Of a stretch of DNA of 64,000 bases, positions 12,129 through 23,357 are shown piece after piece (within the stretch, counting starts at the first letter, position 1; each line of letters begins with the position of its first letter). Under the pieces are notes generated by a model. That model made no database searches. It worked only from the letters and a program-made list of their open reading frames with translations, and was not told the DNA's origin. Position numbers and translations under genes: made by a program. Source of the DNA: Ceratorhiza oryzae-sativae (taxonomy: Eukaryota > Basidiomycota > Agaricomycetes > Cantharellales > Ceratobasidiaceae). Where the stretch lies: positions 124,001-188,000 of the forward strand of contig JARWMV010000243.1 in the NCBI GenBank assembly GCA_030998015.1, given 5' to 3'.

Positions 12129-13493
12129 CCGGACAAGGCTGTATGCCGATTCGCCAGGCTGAAGGAGGACCTGCCCCTACCGACCAATCGTCAAACGAGA
12201 TGACGAGAGAATAGGGGCAGTTTGTATTTTTGCAGAATCTCATATTAGCGGCTTGGGTCTCCTGCTCATGTAATGCGTTATAAACGTAACCATCATCATC
12301 ATCGTCACCGCTCGTCACATGGTACTCTCAGGCCACCAATGGTTTAGTTTTATCCATTCTGCGTAACCAAACCACAAGCGCGGGCGACGCGACGCATTTG
12401 ATGCATTGGGTTGAGTGACGTCGAATCGATCAACAGCGGGGGGCGCGGAAACGGCGAAGCTAATTTAATCCAAGGATGGCAAGGCACAAGTCCAGAAACT
12501 GTTGGTAGTCTGTTTGAGCCGAGGCCAATAGAGCTCTTGAGTGACGTGTTGTCTGTATGCACCATAAGACTCGCTGATTGAGACACTGCCTACTGTGGCT
12601 GCGATGAGGGCGCTTACGCGTAGCTGTTCGTGTCTGATGTATTGTCTTGTATCCCATATACAGTAGCATAGCTATACGGACATTGCATGTTGTATATAAA
12701 AACCTATGTACAACGGCTTGTGCTGTACCTTCTTCCAATCTGTGTAGCTTATTGCGCATATGTTCAACACGACGACGTGTGGCGCAGAACCAGCGGCACC
12801 GGGAGTGGTGGTCTCACCAAGCGGTCGACCGGAAAATCTGATAGGAATCGCGAGTTCATTGTGCGCCCACAACTAGTTACCAGGCTCAAACGCGAGCAGG
12901 CACCCGAGAGCCTTAGCAAATTAGTATCGCAAATGCCGCTGTAACCCAGCGCACTTGTTGCAAAGGCTGATATGGGCTGTATTACCTAAAAATCAACAAG
13001 TTCGAAGATACGCCCAGCAGACAAAAACTGTCAGTCTGTCAGCGCGGCTGCGTTTATGACTGTTAGCGGTATATAAATAATAGATTTCATCATCATCATA
13101 CGCTGTACTTGAGCATTGAAATACAGACGTGTTTGATCTAAAGCTGGTAAACCGTGTTTGCTAGAACAATCTGCCCCCAGTTTTCCGCCTCATAAACATC
13201 TATAAATTAGATGGTAGAGGGGTGAAATTCCAGCACTCATCGCTCGGAGCCAGGTATTGCGCATGAGCAGCAAGACAGGCTGAGTTTCGCTAAAAAGTCT
13301 TTATATTGAATCGTATCAAGAGAGCATACAAAGATCTAGTGATAGTACAACTACGAGACCACATGAATCAAGAAATCAAATGAAAGGACAAGACAAGCTG
13401 CAGGCGGTGCAAACTAGAAGCAAAGAGAGTACAAGACAAGGTATAACCAATCCAGACAAGTTGAACGAAATCATATCAATAAAAGATCAAAAT
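12129..13493. other. Upstream region of TM2-A and downstream region of STE6
   Basis: No gene is supported. Contains short CATCAT microsatellite tracts (about 12290 and 13088) and the duplicated upstream block described separately at 12590-12790. Confidence 0.45.
12590..12790. repeat. Duplicated upstream block, copy 1
   Basis: This non-coding block is clearly related to 22125-22310: both read GTCTGATGTAT, then CTTGTAT, then CATTGCAT, then CTATGTACAAC, then TTGCGCAT or TGCGCAT, in the same order and orientation. Each copy lies upstream of a minus-strand two-TM gene, so it is most simply a promoter-proximal part of the same gene duplication. Confidence 0.65.
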
Positions 13494-16400
13494 TTACTCT
13501 GCGAACCACTCTCCGCCCGATGCGATGCTGAAAAAGGCCCCACGCCGATCCATAAGCTGTTGGAAAGTACCCTCTTCGGCGATCACGCCGTCTTGGACAA
13601 CCAGTATCCGGTCGCAGCGTTCCATCACCGCGAGCTTGTGTGTAACACACAGGGTAATGTGGTCTTGTTTGATAGCCAATATCGTATCCATGATGGCGTC
13701 CTGGTTCGCCGGGTCCAGTGCGCTCGTAGCTTCGTCGAGGATGAGGATGTTCGACTGGCGAACGAGAGCGCGAGCGATTTGGAGTCGTTGAGCTTGTCCA
13801 CCCGAGATGAGCGCTGCGCTCTCGCCCAGCATTGTTTCGTACCCGCGTTCTTGAGCCATCACCCAGTCGTGCATCCTTGCTGCCTTGGCTGCGCGTTGGA
13901 CCTCCTCAAACGTCGTCCGAGTAGATCCAAACATAATGTTCTCGGTGACCGTCGCGTCGAATAGAGCGGCTTGTTGGCTGACCACAGCAACATGCTCTCG
14001 CAAATAACGAACGTCGGCAGTAGCGATCGAGTGTTTGTTGATGCGAATGCAACCGGAATCGGGCTCGTACAGCCGCTGAAGGAGTGCCGCGATCGTAGAC
14101 TTGCCGCAACCGGATGGACCGACAACCGCGACGCATTCGCCCTGGCGAACCTCGAAGGAAATATCCTTGAGCACGCGGGTATCGGGCTGAGTTGGGTACG
14201 AAAACTGGACGTGGTCGAATGACACGGACCCCTCGATCGGGAACCGCAGGTCCCCTTTGGATTCTTCGGAATTCGTGCTCAAGAACAAAAACTGGCCAAA
14301 GTCGTGTGTAGCCTGAACGGTCTTGACGATCCGAGGGACTATATGTGCGGTCAGAATAGCCGGACCGTGTAGCCAATGGACTTACCAAACGATAAAAGCT
14401 GAGCGGCGATTGTCACCGAGAATACAACCAGGTTCAAGGCCTGGAGCATGCGAAGGTACGAATAACCCTGCCTGGCCATGAGCACGGCACCGACATAGAA
14501 CAGTGCGGCTAACACACACACTCATTAGCACATCTCACAACCAGGTTGTACCAGGACTTACCTTCAGCAACATAGATCAACGCATTCAACACGCCAAACC
14601 CACACCCAGTGATAAACGCGCCCTGAACACCACTCTTCATCGCGCTCTCCAGGCTGCGCTCAAACTGAGCCTTGAACACGCTCTCCATCGCCATGGCCCG
14701 GATCGCACGCACGTTTGCAACAGCGTTGTAGTACTGCTTGGACACCTCTTCCCTGGCGCGTTTGTTCCTGAGCTCGATGTTGCCGCTGATTCGGACTTGC
14801 ATCACCATGACGAAGCCAAATACCGGTCCGACGGCGATGCCGACGAGCGTGAGTTGCCAGCCCATAACCATCGCCCAGGTGAGTCCGACGGCGACCATGG
14901 TCGTGACAGTGATGCATTGGCCGATCACAACAGCCACAAGCGCTCGAGCGTCATCGCCGTCTTTAATGAGGACTTGGGCAATGGTCGCGGCGCTGTGCGC
15001 GGGCTCGTCGAACCATTTCTTGTCCTGGGCAAGTATACGTTCAAAGCAAGTTTCGCGAAGAGCGGTAACCCAATTCATAGCGCGACCTCCATGATATAAA
15101 ACTTGAGACCACCCGTGAGACCATCTCCAGCCGCAGCAAGCAAGACAAGCAACGCATATCGCGTGATCAACGGCACGTTTCGTGCTCCAGCCGCAACTTC
15201 ACTCATCAGCGTCGCCAGCAAAAACGAAAAGATCGGCGTCATGGCTCCACTCGCAAGCGACATGGCGAGGCCAAACGCAATGAGCATCTTGTTTGGCACG
15301 GTCGGGTAGAACCGCTTGATGACAGACGTGAGCGTCGGGGGCTGTTCCTGGATCTTCTCCTTCTCTTCTTCCGATTCTTCGGGAATGACGAGGTCCATGA
15401 TCGGCTCTTTGCGTTCTCGATGGGGGCCTCCTTTGCGCTGTCGAGAAGCCGCAACGCCACTAGCCTGAGCGATCGCCTTTTGACGCTCAAAGGCTTCGTT
15501 TTCTTCGGCCTCGCTATCGGTCTCGCTCTCGCCATCGGAATCCTCGTGTCGTCGTGTCCAGCGTCGGAGGATGGTACCGTTGCTCTTGCGCTTGGTTGTC
15601 TTGGGCGTCGTGATGGTTGCGGCGGTGGTAGGCGTCTTGGGCCGTTTGGGCATAGTAGGACTGGTCGGACTCTGCGGCTCCCACTGCAAACTGCCCCTCC
15701 GCGCGACCCCGGTGGTGGAACTATACGCCAGATGCGGTGTCCCGCTCATATCCACACTCGACCTCCTCCGCCGAACCGCATCGGTTTCTTTCAACAGCAA
15801 CAGCGGCGGCAAGGGGTTACTCGGATGCCGATGGTTGTAACTCTGTACAGGCGCCTTGGACGCGCCCGAAATGTCGGCGATCGCATCCAACATCCACATC
15901 GTTGGACCCGAGAGCGACTTGCGATGAAACGCCGTCGTCCGGGTCATCGCGATATCGGAGCCCGGTCCTCTCCGTCCTCGAGAATGTTCGTGACCTTGCG
16001 CGCCTCGGCGCGAGTGACCATCCCGTACTCGTACTCTTCGTCCGAATCGATGATAAAAGTCGACCGGCGCGAAACGGCCGATTTTTGGGACTTGCGCCGC
16101 TCCATATGGATCTCGCCTTCTTCCTCTTGGCGAGCTTCAATGGCGGCGGGACCAGCCATGCCGGCGAAAACTCCTGCGCGATCGACTTCGAGGTTGTACC
16201 GGTATCCTTCTTGGACGACCCGGCCGTCTTTCATGACATAGACGAAATCCGAGGGACCGACTTGCGAGAGATCATGGGTGATGACCACGGTCGTCTTGTT
16301 CCGACGCCAGGCCTTGATGGCTTCAAAGACGAGGATACGAGAAGTGGCGTCTAGGGCCGAGGTCGCTTCATCTACAACGCCACCGTTCAATTAATTACCT

Positions 16401-18559
16401 GAAAAGGAATAGACGGGGCAGAAACCCACCGAGGATTAAAACAGTCGGATCCCTCATCCAGGCTCTTGCAATGGCCAGACGTTGTCGTTGTCCACCACTG
16501 AGACTGATGCGTCCCTTGCCCTCTTCAGCCTCGTCGTCTCCACCTCCACCTCCACCGTTGAGAATCGTATCATATCCGTCCGGAAGTTCCCGGATAAATT
16601 CGTGCAACAAAGCAACTCGACAAGCATCCATCACGCGCGAGCGGCTCACTCGAGGCACGTAGGGGGCCGAAGGTTTGCCGAGAGAATCTTCCTCGTCGGC
16701 TCTGCAACAAGACCATTGAATATTAGCGAGTTGAGAACACATGGCCAAACTCACAACTCGTGTTCTCGTCCAGCCAACCCAATAGCGACATTGTCATGCA
16801 CACTCATATCAAACAGGATACACTGTTGACTGACAAGTGCAACATGTCTCCGCGCCCATCGCTCATCGAGCATATCCAACTGCTGATCGTCGAGCACGAC
16901 CATCCCGCCCGGCGTTTGCTCTCTATATTCCGGGTCGTCCAATTCGCCTCGGGACATGCCCGACGGACGGGGAGATTTGGTATCGGACAACGGTCGAGAC
17001 TTGGAGTCCGAGTTAAATTCGAGGGGATCGCCGGTGTAGCCGTATGCGTTGGAGCCAGGACGGGCGCGCTCGGACCGAATCTTGTACATCCCGCACATGA
17101 CCTGGGCCACGGTACTCTTGCCCGATCCCGACCCACCAACGACAAATGTCATTTCGTTGGCAGGGATGAACATGGTTACATCTCGCAGGACAATCTGGTC
17201 CAGCGTCAATCATAGAGGAAACAGAAAGAGGAAAAAAAAGACACACCTGATCGGGCCTCGACGGATACGCAAAAGTCACATTATGCAAGCTCAGCTCGCC
17301 TTGACATTTCTCGGGTGTAATCTTGCGCATAGGAATCCTGTGTGTTGGGCCCCTCGGCATCAAAGGAATCCTCACTCCCCCTTCTCCTCCGTCTCCACTG
17401 TCCCTCGGAGCCGGCAACGGGTCTAAGAGCGCAGCCACCGACACAGCCGCACTCTTTCCTTTGCTCACCGTCACGATGAGGGGCACGCACATCTGCAGGT
17501 TGCTCGCCGCGATCAAACAGGCCCAAAAGACGCCCATGACTTGACCGGGGGAGATGTGGCCCTTGCGGACGAGTGCAGAGCCGAACCAGAAGCCTTGGAC
17601 AAACATGGCAAAGAGAACGAATTGGGTTCCGCCTGCGGTAAAGCCCCAAATACCCGCGCAAGCATGGGCGGCTTTGCGGGCGCGGTTCAAGAGGGTGAAT
17701 AGACGGGAGGCGGTGGTGGGTTGGGCGTTGAAAGCTTTGACGGTCGCGATGGCAGAGAGGGAGGTGGCCGTGAGGTCCCCGGCTTGGGCGAGGAGGTTTT
17801 GTTCAGTGTCGTAGCGGGGCATGGCGAGGGTCTGGGAGATGGCCTGGAGAACCATGAGGATCGGGATCGAAGCAAGTACGAGGAGGGTAAGGGACCATGA
17901 TGTTACGAGCGCGAGAATCAGCGCGGCGAGGACGGTGGTCAAGTGTTGGATGAGTTGGCCCATGGCGAGGGATGTCGCTGTGCGGATATCTTCTGTGTCG
18001 CTGTATTCCAAGCGTCAGAGCGCAGATCGGACGGACAAGCTTGGTGCGTACCGAGAAAACTTGGCCATCATGCCTCCTGCTCCAGTGACATTCACACCAT
18101 CTTCCTCCTGGTGCTGTGCCATCTGTGCGTCGAACCACTCCATTTGGCGGGTGGTGACTGCCTCGTAGATCCTTCGTCGGAGACGCATGACATTGCGCTC
18201 AGCGACCCAAATCCACAGGCAACTGAGTACCGAGCTCAGCAAGAGACTGCCGCCAGCGAGGGCCAGCAGTTGAACGGCGGTGAGCCCGACGTCTTTGAGC
18301 AGCTTGGATTTGGCGGCGGCGAGGTCCGAGGGGAGAGTGTAGCCTGGGCGGCGAGCGAGGGAAACGCGGCAAAGGCGTCAAAGGCCTCTCCGATGACGCG
18401 TGTCATGAACGGAGCGACGCCGCCCGAGAGGAGCGAGACAAAGGCGGCGGGGAGCAGCAGCGAGAGGACGTCTTGCCGCGTGCAGTGCGCAAACAGGAGC
18501 TTGAGGCTCGGGGATGGCGCGGCGTCGTCCATCCTGGCGTACCCGCTGTTGCGGCGCAT
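13494..18559 (-). CDS. STE6: Ste6-type ABC transporter (a-factor-like pheromone exporter)
   Basis: A full-size ABCB transporter in the order TMD-NBD-TMD-NBD. Homologues export farnesylated mating pheromone across the plasma membrane using ATP. TMD1 lies at about 18500-17350. NBD1 has Walker A GGSGSGKSTV (near 17130), signature LSGGQRQRL (near 16510) and DEATSALD (near 16360); an intron separates VLIL from the DEATSALD exon. A long charged, Ser-rich linker follows (about 16050-15350). TMD2 lies at about 15250-14400. NBD2 has Walker A GPSGCGKST, signature ISGGQAQRL, Walker B ILILDEATSALD and H-loop VTHK. A Gly/Asp/Glu-rich insert sits inside NBD1 before the signature. The stop is at 13494-13496. 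The start is uncertain: 18559 (MRRNSG) is the first in-frame ATG, but the frame is open further upstream and a possible 5' exon beginning near 18831 (MAETKV) could not be joined in phase. Confidence 0.85.
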
Positions 18560-19853
18560 GTCGTTGGCGGGCTTGTCTTTGTCGGGGTCGGCCGGGCTTG
18601 TGTTGGCACCAGAACTGCTGCTGTTGCTGCCGCTGGCGCCGGCGGGAGCAGCGTTGTCGTTGTGGGAGGGAACGTGGGGGGTCGTATTACCAGCGCACAG
18701 ACCAAGGCCGTCAGCGTCGTCTCCAAGGCCGATGGGGCTATACTCACCTGGTCATGATCGCACACTGGGGTGTCTAGCCCGCTTTTGCCCATCTTTTGTT
18801 CGACGCTCGCCGCTACCTTTGTCTCTGCCATGCCAAACACACGCCAACCTAAGGCCCTGAACCCCGAGCCAATCACAGCGCGGCGCTTGGGCCGCCAGCC
18901 GAGACATGCCTTGTTGGTCGCTGCCCCCTCGCTCCCAGTCGTCCCTGGCCCATGCAGCAGTCGCATATAGACATTGTTGCCACACGCTCCGTCGCGGTAC
19001 CAGTGGCCAGCGTCCAAGTGGCCGAAATCAGCGAAAATAGTTTACTCCCGTTCGCCCAAATTAGCAATGCACTAGACTAAATATAGCCAGTCCCGGGTCG
19101 ATCATCTCGCCATTCATGTCCGACCCTCATCCATTCGGCAGCCGATCGGTCCCGGATCGGTGCTAGACAGGACCAACCGTGCCTAGTCTTTAATGGAATA
19201 TCAAACTCGGGCACACCGGCGTCCCCGAAAGCAGCTCACATTCATCCTACCGTCACCAAGCCGATCTGGTATTTTCGTCGTGATTCCCGCGACTTGATGT
19301 AGTACCACTTTCCCCGAATACAAAAATACATGGACAGTATGGAGAACACCCTACTTCCAATCTTTTGACTTTGCTGGTCTTCCGCCAAGCACTCTGCAGC
19401 TCAGAGATCACCCGTAGCCAACATGTATCAGCGTATGAGTGCTACCTGATGTGGAATATGTATAAACATGGCTCAGGCAGGAGGGCGAAAAAGGGGTCTA
19501 CCAGCACCTTGACTCGCTATCGGAAGGTCAGTGGCCCGTTTAGCCCAATGTCCACCAATCACTCTTTTCGAACCATCCATAACGAAGCCTCAAACCGCCC
19601 AGGCGCTCCCTGAGATGTGCTCGGGCCTTTCTTGACCGGGCGTACTTCACGATATCGCAATCCACAAGTCGGGCACTTCAAAAGCTAGAGGACGGGATGG
19701 TTTCAAAAGGCAACAAAGCTTGTCTTGTATGTACAGATCAATAGATATAATCCTTCCTGGCATCTGCCGCGTCCAACTTCAACAAATTCACTACTTCTAT
19801 TACAACACACAGAACAAGTAACAATCCCAGTCAAATACACAAATAATATGCAA
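18560..19853. other. Possible 5' exon of STE6 plus intergenic
   Basis: The first 300 bases hold an open Ser/Asn/Ala-rich extension of the STE6 frame and a candidate ATG near 18831. The rest, up to the end of TM2-B, shows no supported gene. Confidence 0.4.
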
Positions 19854-21803
19854 TTATGGCGTCTTGTCCTTTTCGTCGTCCAACAACCGCTTCTGGTCGT
19901 CGTCGAACCCTAATGAATCATATGGCGGGATGTAGCTTGAACTTCGGGGGGTTAGAGAGCCGACTTGTAGCTCGTAATCGGGACCGAGAGACTGTCCGGT
20001 AATGAATCGCTCCGAAGGCTGCGGACCCTTGCGCTGTTGGTCAAGCGCAGGGGCGAGCCAGGCAAATATTCCATACAGGGTCACATACATCGTAAATGTG
20101 CCTATGAGTCGATTAGCATAGAGGTATAAAAATGGAATAAAAGCAATCCTCACTAATAAACACCGACATCAGCAAGTCGCCCAATGATTTCATTCGGTAC
20201 TGTGGACACAAGTAAGTCATATCAATGACAGACGCAGTGCCATTGTCCGGTATGATCGGAAGTGTGATGTTATTGACCGATCCATTCGTTGATGTAAATG
20301 CTTCCGCCCATGTAGTATTGAAATCGAGACAACCCCAGCCTCGAGAGCAGGTGGGGTCTGAATTGAGATCCTGCCAGTCGTAGATCTCGAACATAGCTTG
20401 AGACAACTCGGTGCTGTATTTGTCGACCCTGATCAAGTTGTTCAAAGAGGTCTTGTTGGTATATATATTCGTCGGCATAATTTTTCCGACATCTAGGCTG
20501 TTTCGCCGAAAACAAGTGATTAGATTCCGAAGTATAGGTAGAATCAGTACGCACTAAATGGCATCCCGTATAGCAACAAACAAGTTGGCGATAGTCCTGT
20601 TCATTGTACCTATGTATGCGTCATACTGTGTCCACCACCCCTCCGTATATGTTCCCCAGTACAACAGCCTCGACATGTCCGCTGGAAGACGTGAGTCAAG
20701 CTGGGAGTCCCAAGCCATGGATGCGAGCTCTGGTGGATATTCACTGGAAGTATCATTCATATAAGTCAGCGTGGATTTGCGCATCCACATCAAGTTCATA
20801 AGGTCAGCATGCAGCCCGTCAATAACACCGAGTACATTGAGGTAGGTATTTCTTGGTGGACCATCTTTGCTAAGCTTCTGGTAACTAGCTATATCCGTGT
20901 CGTTGGGAGTTGCTCTATATGACATATACTCTAAAATTGAGTCAGGCCTGTAGCGGTCGTCTTGTGCGCCTTTAAACCAGGTTTGAAATCGTCTCGCACG
21001 AGGAGGTACCCCGACGGGATCGCATATAATCGTAGTCTGGGAAGATGTCAGGTCATTTTAGATGCAACGATTGGATAATCATACGGAGATAGCAAATGAC
21101 AGAATCCTCGGCTCCATCGTAAGTGACATATTTTCAACGCGGCATATGTCCATCGGGTTTGCTTTGTATGGGGTTTCACTCCGGAGGCCGAATTCGTCCT
21201 TTTGTGCATCAAAGTTTTCAAGGTTGTTTATGAGGCCTATATGATTATAAGTTTTCTGCAGAAAACGACAAGGAGTTACACAAATGGCTTACTATACGTG
21301 AACAGCGGCAAGGAAGAATTGGTTCGTAGCAGAGTATTCCGGGGCAGATTCGTTTCCTGACACTCCCCTGGCGTTGTTCTGAAGCGCAATGCACTCGGAA
21401 GGCTTTTGGGTGCCCACCACTGGTCGTAATCAGTGATGTTAGGGTCTTTCCGCAGAACTATCACTTCCTCGTATCCGACAAGTGCAACTGACGTTGTGGC
21501 AAGCACTTCGATTAAGACCATGTCGGACATGTTCAGTTGCTACCTACCATTGAACACTACTAGTAATACGACTATGATAGCTGAGCCAAAGTAGAATATC
21601 TCAGTAATCCATCTCAACCGATACGGTTGTTCAACGGGATATGTGAGGGTCGAGAACAACATGATGAGCCGGATAAAATAAAGTAACCGAAGCAGAATAA
21701 ATCCGTTTGCCTTGTGGAAGACCTTGACTGAAGGGGTGCAGTATGAGAGGGAGGGACGTAAGTACAGTTGTGCGACAGGACGGGTGGTTTTAAGATAAGG
21801 CAA
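19854..21803 (-). CDS. Two-TM surface-type protein TM2-B (unrecognised family)
   Basis: The best-preserved member of the two-TM family. An N-terminal segment ends in a membrane helix (FGSAIIVVLLVVFNG near 21580-21545). A large domain follows, which I infer to lie outside the cytosol, with NxS/T sites, DQWWAPK, conserved Cys-containing ICDPVGVP, SRGWGCLDFN and IDMTYLCPQYR, then a second membrane segment (LLMSVFI plus TFTMYVTLYGIFAWLAPAL) and a charged tail ending LLDDEKDKTP at 19854. All exon joins I could check stay in frame. The start codon is not resolved: the frame is open upstream of 21803 but begins with TTG, and a small 5' exon is likely. It shares its upstream block with TM2-A. Surface sensing or cell-wall interaction is possible, but nothing in the sequence proves it. 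Confidence 0.6.
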
Positions 21804-22124
21804 GGGTCCCTCGACGCTTTGGAAAGAGACGCTGGCTATGGCGCCGGCTGGTTCCGGAGCTTGGAAGGTTCAGAGAGCCTAGACTCGTCGGCATTTGATC
21901 AACCGCACAGCGGATCACGATAGCGTCGGAAAAATACATCGCCCGGTTCACCCCGCACACCTCGATTGTGGCGGATGTAGCCTGTGCTCGAAAGCACTGC
22001 TCGCTCATTTGCATTAGTAGATGTCGAAGGTGTTGTGGCGGAGTGATGCTCAGTGAGTAGGGTGTTCAAACCTTTCCGACAGGATAGCTTATATTTTATT
22101 AATACGATTTACAATGAACCTATG

Positions 22125-22310
22125 AGTTTAACTACTGTGGCCGTGATCTGTACCGCATGACTGTTCATGTCTGATGTATCGCCTTGTATCTTATCTATAG
22201 TAGTATAGCCATACGTACATTGCATAGTATATAATCATCTATGTACAACAGCTTGTACTTCTTCAATCTATATAGTTTACTGCGCATTTATTCAACCCGT
22301 CGAGCGAATG
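22125..22310. repeat. Duplicated upstream block, copy 2
   Basis: Related to 12590-12790 in the same orientation and in the same position relative to the downstream two-TM gene. Similarity is strongest from GTCTGATGTAT to TTATTCAAC, with scattered substitutions and small gaps. Confidence 0.65.
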
Positions 22311-22379
22311 TAGTTGCTTTCATGGCAAATCCCTTCTACATAAGTTTTCCAACCCAACCTGGAAAGATGGGTCTGAGGT

Positions 22380-22600
22380 CGAGAGTCGTTTCGAGAATCC
22401 TAGCTCATATACCTTAGCTCTGGTACTGGGTTCATACCTGAAATGTCAGCAAAAGCCAATGGCTAAGTATCCTTGCGCATCCACGTCACATGGATCAGGT
22501 CTGACCCTAGTTCGCCAACAACACTGAGTGCATTGAGATATGATTTATTATGGGATCCGTTTGACTGAGCCTTTGATAGCGTGTCAGGTTAGTGTAGTTC
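22380..22600 (-). pseudogene. Relic of a two-TM family gene
   Basis: On the minus strand, 22560-22465 encodes KSYLNALSVVGELGSDLIHV followed by WMRKDT and a stop, which matches the YLNVLGVIDGLHADLMNLMWMRK segment of TM2-B. The DNA on its left also matches the third copy near 33090-33160. Nothing else of the gene is left here, so this is a fragment of a further family copy next to the CpG-poor island. Confidence 0.65.
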
Positions 22601-23298
22601 AAGGGAGGAGAGGTATTAGGAAAGGGAACGCGCCTAAGTGGAGATATATCGACAAGGAGCACTAATACGGTTCATGAGACCCAGCGCCCAACAACATGCG
22701 GTGGGATTGTAGCCTTTGCGGGCTGCGAAGAGGATGGCGATGAGCGGAGATTTTTATTGAGGCAGTGAAATTTCGAATATCTCGGCCATCAGTCGTATGG
22801 CCGAGTACGTCGATGATCATCGTAGATGCTCAGGGCATAAGGGTACTGCACCCAAGAGAAGGGATCAAAACAATGGGCAGGCTTGGGGGGCTCAGACATG
22901 AAAGACCAATGTATATTAATCTCTGTGATGGTTCTAGATGAGTAAACATGAGGAATCAAGTGTATTCAGTGACCCGGGTTGCTGGGCTAGCCAAGTGGGA
23001 GAGAGCCAGGAACAAGGTTACAATTAGGGTGTAGTGCCTAAATTGGGGAGGTTTTGGTGCTTGTTGCATGTGGTTGATTGAGGGTGGCATTAGCAGGTCA
23101 GATGAATTTAAAATGTAGGCCCTGGGAACCATGCATTGGCCACACAAAGTAATATTGGCCTGTCAACTGTGAGTAAGTCTAGAGTTGCAATGGAAATGAT
23201 GAGCAGTGGACTTGCATATTGACACTCCAGTTGAACTGTATTTTGAGCTGTGCAAATTAAGACCATTTGGAATGAGACTTATCAGGCCCTACAATTGG
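22601..23298. other. Boundary of the CpG-poor island
   Basis: No gene. Ordinary CpG content continues to about 22830; beyond that, CG dinucleotides almost vanish. The DNA between the boundary and the transposon end at 23299 matches nothing else in the window. Confidence 0.5.
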
Positions 23299-23357
23299 TA
23301 CACTAGGCCACAAAAGATTTGCAGGCATGTGACAAGTGTTCCACAAACAAGCACTGC

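Noticed and set aside
13494..18860. Long plus-strand open frames opposite the ABC transporter (for example 14503-15099, 15420-16241, 17943-18860)
   Set aside because: High-GC coding DNA leaves open antisense frames; their products lack domains, while the minus strand encodes a complete transporter.
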